NCBI RefSeq assembly: GCF_002140915.1 | Contig: NZ_NGKU01000001.1 | Span: forward strand, 3,059,003 to 3,123,002 | Direction: 5' to 3' | DNA: 64,000 bases | From: Candidatus Enterococcus testudinis | GTDB lineage: Bacteria; Bacillota; Bacilli; Lactobacillales; Enterococcaceae | Position numbers and translations under genes: made by a program | Part shown: one piece after another, positions 36,541 to 44,798 of the stretch | Layout: every line of letters starts with the position of its first letter | Position numbering within the stretch: position 1 is the stretch's first letter | Notes under the pieces: model-generated | Seen by the model: the letters and a program-made list of their open reading frames with translations, nothing else | What the model was told of the DNA's origin: nothing | Databases searched by the model: none

Positions 36541-37821
36541 CTATCCTTTAACAAACGCGACATCCTTCGCTAAAAAGAAGGGTGTATAGTAAGCAACGCC
36601 GCTGGATAATGGTAAGACTTCATCAGGTAAATCAATATTGAGTACCGCACGAATATACACTTGGCGCTTGATGATTTGTTGCCAAAAATTTGGATAAGAT
36701 TCGGCTAATGCATGCCGCAGGTTTTCGTCAGCCAAAGCAATGCCATTTTCACAACTTGTTCCCGCATACCCTGCAACTGAGGGGATGATATCGATTTGCA
36801 GCAGCATACCAGATGTTAAGGGAGTCGTTGTATCTTTCTTCACCGGCGAGGACATCCACTCTTCATCAGAGGTTAAATGACCCGGATTTAAATGCCAGTG
36901 GTAGTCGGCTTGCGGCAGAACCTCTTCAATCAATGCATATAATGCTTTGCCTTGCATGCCGATCTTGATATTTTCCAGCCAGGTCACTACCGCTTTGTAG
37001 TACGGTGCGGCTACTTTCTCTATATATGCTTTTTGTTCTTCAGGCAGATCCTGAGCTGATGCAGCGGCGTATCCACTGCGACTGGCCAATCCGCCTTTAA
37101 AGCCTGTGGTGATCGACAGTTTGTCGCCTAATTTTATTTTCTTGTCTGTAGGTGAGATCACAGCATGTTCAAAGCGTTCACCCGTCGCGGCAATTGGAAA
37201 GACATTCGTGCGTTGGCCATATTTCACCAAATGACTGCCAATCTCCATTTCCGTTTTTCCTACCGCTACTTCGTCGATTGCCCGTAATACACAATCTGAA
37301 GCCAAAGATGAGCCAACGAGGGTTTCCACTCCGTTGACGATAAATGCAGGCAGATCATACAGTTTTCGATTGTCTCCAGCAGTCGTGAACATTTTCCAAC
37401 CAACTAGACCGACTTGTTGGCCCTTTTCGATTTTCGCAGCAGCCAACACATCAGTTAGCTGCTGTTCATTATCCATTGGTTGGTCAGGTAACGAAAAGAG
37501 CGGCGTGTGGATCACTTCTGCGTCGATTCTTGCGTAGTTTGCCATCTTGGTATTTTCGTTGCCAAGGACCAAGAATGCTTCACCTGATTGATGCAAGATG
37601 AGCAAACTTTCTTCAAATCGTGTGACAAATCCCGTTAGATAGGAAAAATTGCCGCCATGTTCCACATCGCAATAAATGACTAAGGTATCTACATTGGCAT
37701 TTTGCATTGCATTGATGACTTTTCCCTTGCGCTCTGTCATCGTTTCATCGGTTAACTGAACGATGGTTGCTTCATGATCTTTTTCTGGAGCTGTGACTTT
37801 TTTTAAAGTGATCTTTGACAT
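36541..37821 (-). CDS. M24-family (creatinase-fold) protein, metal site altered
   Basis: A 426-residue protein with the two-domain layout of M24 peptidases: an N-terminal alpha/beta domain (MQNANVDTLVIYCDVEHGGNFSYLTGF) and a C-terminal pita-bread domain from about residue 180. By eye, the two aspartates expected in GD-x4-D-x-G and YxSD become threonine (T238) and arginine (R248). A histidine (H315), an aspartate near 344 and E358 remain. That pattern suggests a creatinase-like or non-metallo member rather than a working aminopeptidase. It follows the amino-acid ABC transporter genes by 66 bp on the same strand and may be co-expressed. Confidence 0.8.
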   Translation of the reverse strand: MSKITLKKVTAPEKDHEATIVQLTDETMTERKGKVINAMQNANVDTLVIYCDVEHGGNFSYLTGFVTRFEESLLILHQSGEAFLVLGNENTKMANYARIDAEVIHTPLFSLPDQPMDNEQQLTDVLAAAKIEKGQQVGLVGWKMFTTAGDNRKLYDLPAFIVNGVETLVGSSLASDCVLRAIDEVAVGKTEMEIGSHLVKYGQRTNVFPIAATGERFEHAVISPTDKKIKLGDKLSITTGFKGGLASRSGYAAASAQDLPEEQKAYIEKVAAPYYKAVVTWLENIKIGMQGKALYALIEEVLPQADYHWHLNPGHLTSDEEWMSSPVKKDTTTPLTSGMLLQIDIIPSVAGYAGTSCENGIALADENLRHALAESYPNFWQQIIKRQVYIRAVLNIDLPDEVLPLSSGVAYYTPFFLAKDVAFVKG

Positions 37822-37887
37822 GTTGGCCCTTCTTTCTGTGACTGTATGCTAGTGTCTTCTTCTATGACTAGGATAACATGTTCACTC

Positions 37888-38622
37888 TCATGATTGAAAT
37901 CCTTGAATAAACTGCTTCGTTCGCGCTTCTTTTGAATGGTTAAATAATTCGTCTGGGGTGCCTTGCTCTAAAATCGTGCCTCGATCCAAAAAGATGACCT
38001 GATCCGATACTTCTCTGGCGAATTTCATTTCATGTGTCACGAGTATCATAGTGGTATTTTGGTGGGCGACCTTCTTGATGACATCTAAGATACCAGAGAC
38101 AAGCTCAGGGTCTAAAGCAGACGTGGGTTCATCAAACAAAATGACTTCGGGTTCAATGGCCAACGCCCGCGCAATGCCTACACGTTGCTGTTGTCCACCT
38201 GATAATTTATTTGGATAGAAATCCATTCGGTCTGCCATGCCAACCAAGTGTAGTTGCGCCTCTGCACGTTCAATGGCTTCTTTTTTAGGTAGATTTTTTA
38301 CTTGAATCAAGGCTTCCATGACATTTTCTCTAACTGTCTTTTTGGAGAATAGGGCATAATTTTGAAAAACCATTGCCGTTTGTCTTCGGACAGCCAAAAT
38401 ATCTTTTTTTGTTGCCTTAGCTGCATCATAGCTCACCTCGCCGATTTGAATAGTCCCGGCATCTGCAGGTTCTAAGAAATTTATAGAGCGCAGCAAGGTC
38501 GATTTACCCGAACCACTTGATCCAATAATTGTAAGCACATCACCGGTACCGACGGTCAAATCAATATTTTTTAATACATGATTGTCTTTAAAAGATTTGT
38601 TCCAATTCTTTAATGTAAGCAT
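37888..38622 (-). CDS. amino-acid ABC transporter ATPase (GlnQ type)
   Basis: A 244-residue ATPase. It has Walker [11 protein letters not shown] (residues 33-42), the Q-loop VFQNYALF, the signature [16 protein letters not shown], Walker [13 protein letters not shown] and the switch histidine LVTHEM. It is of the polar amino-acid uptake (PAAT) type. It powers the fused binding-protein/permease encoded 12 bp upstream. The operon is probably controlled by the leader attenuator at 40.27-40.55 kb. Confidence 0.94.
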   Translation of the reverse strand: MLTLKNWNKSFKDNHVLKNIDLTVGTGDVLTIIGSSGSGKSTLLRSINFLEPADAGTIQIGEVSYDAAKATKKDILAVRRQTAMVFQNYALFSKKTVRENVMEALIQVKNLPKKEAIERAEAQLHLVGMADRMDFYPNKLSGGQQQRVGIARALAIEPEVILFDEPTSALDPELVSGILDVIKKVAHQNTTMILVTHEMKFAREVSDQVIFLDRGTILEQGTPDELFNHSKEARTKQFIQGFQS

Positions 38623-38634
38623 ATCGTCTCTCCT

Positions 38635-40242
38635 CTATTGGTCCACTCTCAACTTGCGCTCGGCTACCTTAGCCAACTGTTCAATTAGAATACACATTCC
38701 CCAATACACAAGTGCCACAGCAATGTACGCTTCAAAAAAGCGCAAATTCGCTCCTGCAATGATTCGTGTTTGACCCATAATATCTACGATCGTCACGGTA
38801 AAGGCTAATGAAGTCGCTTTGAGCAAGCTAATCAAGCTATTGGCTAAGTTCGGCAAAGCAACGATCAATGCTGAAGGCAAGATGATCCGGCGCATGGTTT
38901 GTGCATTCGTCATACCGATTGATCTAGCTGCTTCAATCTCACTTTGATTGACAGAAGACAATGCTGCACGGAATGTTTCAGACGTATATGCTGCTTCATT
39001 CAAACCAAACGCAATAAACACATAGACTAACGCAGGGATTGCATTGACATTTGCACTGAAATGCAGATACTGGCCTAGCCATTCAATAAAAATAGGAAAT
39101 CCATAAAAGGACAAGAACAGTTGTACCAGTTGTGGTGTCCCTCGCATAAATGAAACAAACACACTACTCAATTGGGTCAATACAGGAATCTGCTTTAACT
39201 TGATAACGGCAATCACAAAACCAAGTAATAAACCGATTGCCACAGACACAACTGTCATCAGCAAAGTGATAGGTAGTTTAGGTATCAGTTGTTTCATAAT
39301 TGTAGGAATCATCGCAGGGACAAATAATTTACCCTTCGTGCTAGATTCCGTCTCCACAGCAGTATCTTCTGATGACGCCGCCATTTCTTCATTCAATGCA
39401 TCGTTTTTTTCAATAATATCGGTTGTTAATGTTGTATCGTCTTGCCCTAAGTAACGTTGACTAATCTCAGCCAACGTACCATCTGCCCGCATTTCTGCTA
39501 GGAGCGCATCCATGTCGTTCCGTAATGTCACTTCGTCTTTACGGTAAATAAAATACGAACCTGGCTGCCTAATAGCCGCTTCATTCTCAATGGGGTGGGT
39601 TTTTAGCGTAATGCCAAATGTTGTTTCCACATCATGAACATAGGTCGTGGCATAAATCGTGGCATCAAATTTCCCGCTCTCCACATCGCGAATGATTTGT
39701 GAAGGATCCGAGTCCACATATTGGATACGTACCGCTTCTTCTGGATTGCTTTCATTCCACGATTCTAAAAATTGTGATTGTGGTGAAGCAGGAACAACGG
39801 CTACTGACTTTCCTTTCAGATCACCAATCGCTAATTCATCCGGTTGTTTCATATCTGTAATCAACACATTATGGGTGACAATATACGGATACAAAGAAAA
39901 TAAGTATTTTTCCCGACGGTCACCACTTTCGCCGAGATTATTGACGACTAGATCAAATTTTTTCGAATCCAGACCTGCAAACAACGACGCAAATTCTGCT
40001 GTTTCAAAGGTAAAGTTCAATGTATCGGAACGTTTTTCCATTTCTTTTAACACATCGATTTCAAATCCAGTCAATTGATTGTCTTCACTGAAAAAGTTCA
40101 ATGGTTTTGTTTGACCAGATGTCCCTACCACCACTGTTTGCGCTGCTGCTTGGAACGGACTCCATACTAAGACCAACAAGCCCAAGAGTACAGCTACAAT
40201 CCCTATTGTCCATCCATTTTTTTCTTTTACTCTTTTTTTCAT
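38635..40242 (-). CDS. fused amino-acid ABC substrate-binding protein and permease
   Basis: A 535-residue fusion. An N-terminal segment (IGIVAVLLGLLVLVWSPFQAAA) exports the protein; residues about 35-270 are a family 3 solute-binding domain (GFEIDVLKEM, LVVNNLGES, YLFSLYPYI). From about 315 to the end there is a permease domain with FVSFMRGTPQLVQLFL and the EAA loop SEIEAARSIGMTNAQTMRRIILP. Such SBP-permease fusions (GlnPH type) are usual in Lactobacillales. The preceding leader peptide is rich in Tyr and Phe, so the cargo may be an aromatic amino acid; that is inference. Confidence 0.92.
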   Translation of the reverse strand: MKKRVKEKNGWTIGIVAVLLGLLVLVWSPFQAAAQTVVVGTSGQTKPLNFFSEDNQLTGFEIDVLKEMEKRSDTLNFTFETAEFASLFAGLDSKKFDLVVNNLGESGDRREKYLFSLYPYIVTHNVLITDMKQPDELAIGDLKGKSVAVVPASPQSQFLESWNESNPEEAVRIQYVDSDPSQIIRDVESGKFDATIYATTYVHDVETTFGITLKTHPIENEAAIRQPGSYFIYRKDEVTLRNDMDALLAEMRADGTLAEISQRYLGQDDTTLTTDIIEKNDALNEEMAASSEDTAVETESSTKGKLFVPAMIPTIMKQLIPKLPITLLMTVVSVAIGLLLGFVIAVIKLKQIPVLTQLSSVFVSFMRGTPQLVQLFLSFYGFPIFIEWLGQYLHFSANVNAIPALVYVFIAFGLNEAAYTSETFRAALSSVNQSEIEAARSIGMTNAQTMRRIILPSALIVALPNLANSLISLLKATSLAFTVTIVDIMGQTRIIAGANLRFFEAYIAVALVYWGMCILIEQLAKVAERKLRVDQ

Positions 40243-40271
40243 TTATTCCCTTACCTCTTTCCTTTTATACA

Positions 40272-40434
40272 CAAAAAGCCGACATCAGATCACTCTAATG
40301 TCGGCAGATAGTTGTATTAAAAAATCAGTTTCGATTTTTCAGCCCTACATTAGATTCACCAATCTATGCAGGCACCAAAAATGAGCTCTTCATAGATACA
40401 AACACCGCATGTTTGCATCTATATGACGCAAACA
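40272..40434 (-). promoter_or_regulatory. transcription attenuator with alternating hairpins
   Basis: On the minus strand, successive segments can pair alternately. Segment 2 TGTTTGCGTC (40425-40434) pairs with 3 GATGCAAACA (40410-40419), and 3 pairs with 4 TGTTTGTATC (40395-40404). Segment 4 (ATCTATG, 40391-40397) pairs with 5 CATAGAT (40362-40368), and 5 pairs with 6 AATCTAATGTAGGGC (40342-40356). Segment 6 pairs with 7 CCGACATTAGA (40294-40304), and 7-8 (40278-40305) is a 12-bp terminator followed by TTTTTGTG. Segment 1 (40483-40492) overlaps the leader peptide start and pairs with 2. Confidence 0.8.
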
Positions 40435-40491
40435 TCATCTATAAAAAGCGTAATAATAAAATTGTCCAGTATTCATTACGTGCGTTTGCAT
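40435..40491 (-). CDS. 18-residue leader peptide rich in Tyr/Phe
   Basis: The frame reads MQTHVMNTGQFYYYAFYR-stop. AAGGAGG stands eight bases before the ATG, and a consensus promoter lies just upstream. Six of seven consecutive residues (F11 to Y17) are aromatic. Stalling at these codons would leave segment 2 of the attenuator free, favouring antitermination; translation to the stop codon would cover segment 2 and favour the terminator. The ORF is too short to be a conventional gene. Confidence 0.78.
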   Translation of the reverse strand: MQTHVMNTGQFYYYAFYR

Positions 40492-40522
40492 CAAAAAAGC
40501 CTCCTTGTCTTTGTTAAGGAAC

Positions 40523-40551
40523 ATTCTATCCATTTCTGCATAATACGTCAA
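40523..40551 (-). promoter_or_regulatory. promoter of the amino-acid ABC operon
   Basis: TTGACG (40546-40551) and TAGAAT (40523-40528) with a 17-bp spacer on the minus strand. A transcript would start about 25 bases before the leader peptide. Confidence 0.8.
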
Positions 40552-40622
40552 ATGTTTTTTCTTTTTTTATTGCCTCAATCGTTATTTTGTTGATCATTCA
40601 AGCCATGGTACCAAAGTACCTA

Positions 40623-41864
40623 TTACCGGTGGACAGCTAGTGTAAACACCTCATCACCGATAGATATCTTTTCGATTCGACTAAGGTCATGATAATAGGT
40701 CATATATGTCATATCGTTGGTACTTTGCTGATCCTGTGGATTTAAAATTGCCAATTCTTGTTTGTTCCCTTCACTATCTTCCGCAATCACTGAACTACCT
40801 GCTAACCGTGTTGTATACGGTGTTTGGATATGGACAGATAATGGAGAAACAGTAATAGATACTGCTTTGTCCGTACTTTCAAATACTTTCGTTGGCAATG
40901 GATCAGGATCACCCATGTCTATAGTCCAATCAGCAGCAATTTGTTCTGTAAACAACGTACCAGAAATAGTGAAAGCATCCACCTTATCCAATTCATCTAT
41001 GTCAAAAACAAATTCTTTCCGGTACGTTTTATTCGCTCCCTGATAATAATCAAACAGATATGTCACAGTCGGCTGATATGCCGCTTCTGTGTCTGTATTC
41101 ACTGAAAGTAAAAGGTCATTGATGGATTTGTTCAGGCTTTGAATCTGGACATGGAATCTATCTTGAATCATCCCATAGCTGCTGATAGCGAAATAGTCGT
41201 CTGTTGACCGATGTTCTCCCTTAAGAATCAACAGCGGATCATTGGCTTCCTCAATGCCTGTACTGCTTAAAATAGCTGAACGAGATATCTGCTCAGATTG
41301 ATTGGCAGCCCTCTCTTCAATGCTGCTTAACTTTATCTCCTCTTTGATTTTGACTGGATTTGTTTGCAGCAGCTTAATCGCTAATTCGGATAATTTATCG
41401 AAACTGGTGAGTAAAAAGAACTGCTTCCTATGCTCTTTTTCAGGCGTGATTTCTTTGATCACAGACACACCAGGTACATCAGCAGGATCAATCAGCACTT
41501 TCTGGTCAGTCCCTTCAGTCGATATGACTGTGTAATACACGCCATTATCTTGAAAATACTGCAGCAGCCGAATTTTAACCCCATTTTTTGTGACACTGGT
41601 TTCCTCTTGCGGTGTCAACAAAGTGCTAAAGTTGTGCCCAAAATACGTGTTGATGATTTTGGAAAGATAAGGAACAGTCGTAAATCCAACTAAAGTAAGA
41701 ATCAATAAAGACGCAACTATCAATGCGACACCTTTTTTCAGCCTCTTCGGTTTTCGGGGAACTGATTTAGACTGAACTGCGCGAAAAATTCGTTGTTCAT
41801 CAATCGTATCAAGCAGGCCTTCTTCCTGCAAGAAGAGATCCACTTTCTGAGTATCCTGTTTCAT
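40623..41864 (-). CDS. membrane anti-sigma factor-like protein (DUF4179 type)
   Basis: A 413-residue protein. It has an N-terminal cytoplasmic part (about 44 residues), one membrane helix (GVALIVASLLILTLVGFTTV, about 45-64) and a large extracellular domain with many beta strands. The layout and its coupling to a sigma-factor gene (4-bp ATGA overlap) fit anti-sigma factors of the DUF4179 kind, which hold the sigma factor at the membrane and release it on an envelope signal. The extracellular domain is unlike that of any family I can name with certainty. Confidence 0.75.
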   Translation of the reverse strand: MKQDTQKVDLFLQEEGLLDTIDEQRIFRAVQSKSVPRKPKRLKKGVALIVASLLILTLVGFTTVPYLSKIINTYFGHNFSTLLTPQEETSVTKNGVKIRLLQYFQDNGVYYTVISTEGTDQKVLIDPADVPGVSVIKEITPEKEHRKQFFLLTSFDKLSELAIKLLQTNPVKIKEEIKLSSIEERAANQSEQISRSAILSSTGIEEANDPLLILKGEHRSTDDYFAISSYGMIQDRFHVQIQSLNKSINDLLLSVNTDTEAAYQPTVTYLFDYYQGANKTYRKEFVFDIDELDKVDAFTISGTLFTEQIAADWTIDMGDPDPLPTKVFESTDKAVSITVSPLSVHIQTPYTTRLAGSSVIAEDSEGNKQELAILNPQDQQSTNDMTYMTYYHDLSRIEKISIGDEVFTLAVHR

Positions 41865-42418
41865 CTCGCATCCATCCCCTCTTTGATCATGTCTTTCAAG
41901 CGTTTTTTATAGTAGAAAAGGATATTATTGATTTCTTTCAGTGGTATGCCGAGTGCATTTTGGATATCTTTTGGTTTTTGATTCAAAATCAATCGCCGCA
42001 CCATGACCTCTCTGGCTTTGTCAGGCAAGGCAAGAAACATATCAAGATAGTGATCATCAAACCAATCAGGTATTTGTTGATGTTGATACAGACCAGCTAG
42101 TGAAGCGAACAATTTCTTCTCTCGATTGTTCTTTACCACTTTGTTTTTTGCCAAACTGATGACTTTCCAAGACAAATAGGTTTTCAAAGAGGCTCTTTCA
42201 GGATTGTACTTTTCGGGATACCGCCACAGAAAAACAAAGGTATCTTGTACGACTTCTTCTATTTCTTGCACACGTTGCGCATACTGTTTGGTAAGTACAA
42301 TCGCCGCTGCCGCATACAAGTCATGCGAATAGGTATCAATGACTTCTCTTAACGCATCATTGTTTTGCTGCAGCAAGCGGTCTTTCAAATACGCATCTTT
42401 TTCATTCATCTCCAGCAT
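41861..42418 (-). CDS. sigma-70 family (ECF-like) RNA polymerase sigma factor
   Basis: A 185-residue protein with region 2 (IEEVVQDTFVFLWRYPEKYNPERASLKTYLSWKVISLAKNKV, about 50-95) and region 4 (LPDKAREVMVRRLILNQKPKDIQNALGIPLKEINN, about 130-165). AAGGAG lies five bases before the ATG at 42418. It forms a two-gene unit with the membrane protein that overlaps it by four bases, as in ECF sigma/anti-sigma pairs reacting to cell-envelope stress. The pair is probably autoregulated, though no matching promoter repeat was seen. Confidence 0.88.
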   Translation of the reverse strand: MLEMNEKDAYLKDRLLQQNNDALREVIDTYSHDLYAAAAIVLTKQYAQRVQEIEEVVQDTFVFLWRYPEKYNPERASLKTYLSWKVISLAKNKVVKNNREKKLFASLAGLYQHQQIPDWFDDHYLDMFLALPDKAREVMVRRLILNQKPKDIQNALGIPLKEINNILFYYKKRLKDMIKEGMDAR

Positions 42419-42487
42419 TTTTCTCCTTTATATTTATATACAAGACAAAGTATTAAAAATACTAAAATGATGTAAAATTTTATTTCG

Positions 42488-42545
42488 GCTCTATAATTTA
42501 TGGGACTGATGAATCAGAAATGATTCTTCAGTCCCATAAATTATA
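42488..42545. repeat. repeated palindromic element, copy 1
   Basis: A near-perfect palindrome (ATAATTTATGGGACTGA with TCAGTCCCATAAATTAT arms) preceded by CGGCTCT. The same unit, with small changes, recurs at 62322-62378. In this copy the arms extend to about 21 bp. It adjoins an IS3 remnant. Confidence 0.7.
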
Positions 42546-42823
42546 AGGCCCCCTTTTTCAGGGAACGCACTTTTATCCATATTTATCAACTTCTTGAACC
42601 CATCGATACAAGCTATTCGCTTGAACTTCTAGCTGTAGGCTAACTTTTTTAACAGAAAATTTTTCTTCCGTCACTAGTTTTACAACGGCGATTTTCAATG
42701 CTTTATCAAATGAACGTCTTGGCATAATCTAGATCTTCGCCTTCCCTTAATTCTTTGTCTAGTTTATTATACCAACTCCAAATTTATCCACTCCCTAAAA
42801 GTCTAACTTTTAGGGTCACTACA
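42546..42823 (-). mobile_element. IS3-family remnant (left end and partial orfA)
   Basis: On the minus strand, 42823 begins with TGTAGTGACCCTAAAAGTTA, a typical IS3/IS150 left end. It contains a hairpin CCCTAAAAGT-CTA-ACTTTTAGGG. An orfA fragment from 42725 reads MPRRSFDKALKIAVVKLV, then FSVKKVSLQLEVQANSLYRW, until a stop and frameshift about 45 codons later. Homology ends at the palindromic repeat at 42545. OrfB is absent, so the element is dead. Confidence 0.75.
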
Positions 42824-42897
42824 TTAACTTGAATACAACAAGAGGTGCTTCTATATTTTACCTCAGTTTAGCGGATCGCTTCCAAATTCACTGGATA

Positions 42898-43866
42898 TTA
42901 TTTAGTTGTGCCGCCTTCAGCAAATTTCACCGGCAAAACCGTACGTTTTTCAACCTCTTTGCCTTCAATCACATCTAAAAGCAGTTCTACAGCCTGGATG
43001 GCCATGTCCTGAATAGGTTGCACAATCGTTGAGACCAGATAATCTTCCTCCGCTCTAATGCGCTGCCCATCAAATCCAATCACTTGGACATCTTGAGGTA
43101 CCCTTCGCCCCATTTTAGACAGCACTCGGCATACTTCTAAAGCCATTGAATCATTGATTGTAAAAATGCCATCAATCAATGGATGGGTAGTCAAAAATGC
43201 TGTGATCTGTTCCTCAATACATGCAATCGGTTCGAGCATATTTAACACATCATACCTGATTCCATAACGTTCACAAGACAATTCAAAAAATTTACGGCGA
43301 TTTTTTGTTTCATTCGGTGTATCTTGATATCCACCAATATATGCTAAGTGATGGCACTGCCTGTCTAGCAACTCTTTAACAGCCAATTCCCCTCCAGCTG
43401 CATTGTCAGATGTCACATAGATTACATCTTCAGTAAAATAACGATCAATACTCACAAAGGGAAGATTGCTGGAAATATATTCATCAATATCAGAATAGGT
43501 GATACCAATGATACCATCCACTTTATTTTGCATGACCATTTGGATATATTCTCGCTCTTTCTCTGAATTTCCATTAGAGTTACAAAGATAGAGTTTATAA
43601 TGATTTCTTTCTAAATGACTTTCAACATGCAAAGCAAATTCTGAAAAAAAGGGGTGCCATACACTAGGCAAAATTAAGGCGATCGTATTGGTTTTATTTG
43701 TCTTTAACCCTCTTGCGTAAATATCTGGCTGATAGTTTAAAGACTTGATAGCAGTTTCCACTTTTTCTCGTGTGGATTGCTTCACAGAGCCATTATTTAG
43801 CACTCTTGATACAGTTCCTACACCAACACCTGCTAGCTTAGCAACTTCTTTCATCGTAGCTTTCAC
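42898..43866 (-). CDS. LacI-family regulator of the GH32 operon
   Basis: A regulator of about 322 residues with the LacI helix-turn-helix (TMKEVAKLAGVGVGTVSRVLNNGSVKQSTREKV) and a sugar-sensing domain (VQVIGFDGQRIRAEEDYLVSTIVQP near the end). The start is best placed at GTG 43866, five bases after GAGGGG. It is the last gene of the operon with the LplABC importer, GH32 and fructokinase genes, and probably represses it by binding the GGAAACGTTTCC sites at 49.85-49.91 kb. Confidence 0.9.
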   Translation of the reverse strand: MKATMKEVAKLAGVGVGTVSRVLNNGSVKQSTREKVETAIKSLNYQPDIYARGLKTNKTNTIALILPSVWHPFFSEFALHVESHLERNHYKLYLCNSNGNSEKEREYIQMVMQNKVDGIIGITYSDIDEYISSNLPFVSIDRYFTEDVIYVTSDNAAGGELAVKELLDRQCHHLAYIGGYQDTPNETKNRRKFFELSCERYGIRYDVLNMLEPIACIEEQITAFLTTHPLIDGIFTINDSMALEVCRVLSKMGRRVPQDVQVIGFDGQRIRAEEDYLVSTIVQPIQDMAIQAVELLLDVIEGKEVEKRTVLPVKFAEGGTTK

Positions 43867-43919
43867 AAAATCCCCTCGCAATCTCTACGATTTATTATAA
43901 TAGAGCAAGACGCAAAAGA

Positions 43920-44798
43920 CTAGTCCGGGATAAGTGGTCTCTCTGTCTGTTTAGCTAGTGCAAGGCATCCCAAAACGCCTTGCTGGTCATTTAACGCTGC
44001 CAATCTCAAGTAAGAATCTTGATCTCCTATTTTCTTATACCCATGATTTAGTTCATCAAATGCACTTTTGATTCTTGGTAATAAATGTGTTTGCTTAAAA
44101 ACACCACCCCCAAACAAAATAACTTCAGGGTCTAATGTCAAACTCGCATTATACACAGATTGTGCCAAATAATTTGCCACATATGTCCAATGTTCATCCT
44201 CTTTTGAGATAAGCTTTCCTAATTTTCCAGTACGTTTTTCTAATGCAGGACCACAGACCATGCCTTCTAAACAATCACCATGAAAAGGACAAATACCTTC
44301 AAAATCATCGCCATCCATTCTGCGTATGATGACATGTCCCATTTCAGGATGTGCAGCACCTTGAACGAATGTACCTTGATTGATCGCACCGGCACCGACA
44401 CCTGTGCCAACAGTATAATACAAGCAACTATGCACATGTTTCGCAGCCCCATATAAGTATTCACCTAAGCACGAAGCATTGACATCTGTCGTTAATGTAA
44501 CTTGGTTGCAAATATGTTGTTTCAAGTAGCTAAGCAAATCAAAAAATTGCCAATCAACCTTAGGTGTATTGGTGATCCAACCATAAGTAGAAGATTTCGG
44601 ATCCAGATCTAATGGTCCAAAACTCCCAACACCTAATCCTTTCAAGCTATATTGCTTGAAAAATGTCTGCACAGCGCTGAGCGTTTTTTCTGGAGTCTCT
44701 GTAGGAAGCGAAATTTGCTCAATTATTTGGTTTTCTTGATCCGCTACTGCCAATACAAACTTTGTGCCTCCTGCTTCGATTGCACCATAGTATGTCAT
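43920..44798 (-). CDS. ROK-family fructokinase
   Basis: A 292-residue kinase of the ROK family. It has YGAIEAGGTKFVLAV (ATP-binding, residues 3-17), GSFGPLDLDPKSSTYGWITNTPKVDW, the TTDVNAS active-site block, and the zinc-binding HPEMGH plus CPFHGDCLEG segment. These features match ScrK/FrlK-like fructokinases that make fructose 6-phosphate. It lies between the GH32 and regulator genes, so it handles fructose freed by the hydrolase. Four-base overlap with the GH32 gene. Confidence 0.92.
   Translation of the reverse strand: MTYYGAIEAGGTKFVLAVADQENQIIEQISLPTETPEKTLSAVQTFFKQYSLKGLGVGSFGPLDLDPKSSTYGWITNTPKVDWQFFDLLSYLKQHICNQVTLTTDVNASCLGEYLYGAAKHVHSCLYYTVGTGVGAGAINQGTFVQGAAHPEMGHVIIRRMDGDDFEGICPFHGDCLEGMVCGPALEKRTGKLGKLISKEDEHWTYVANYLAQSVYNASLTLDPEVILFGGGVFKQTHLLPRIKSAFDELNHGYKKIGDQDSYLRLAALNDQQGVLGCLALAKQTERPLIPD

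Noticed and set aside
40261-40560. A T-box, SAM, lysine or other known riboswitch before the amino-acid ABC operon
   Set aside because: No T-box AGGGTGGNACCGCG-like sequence and none of the known riboswitch core motifs were found. The leader ORF and chained hairpins explain the region better.
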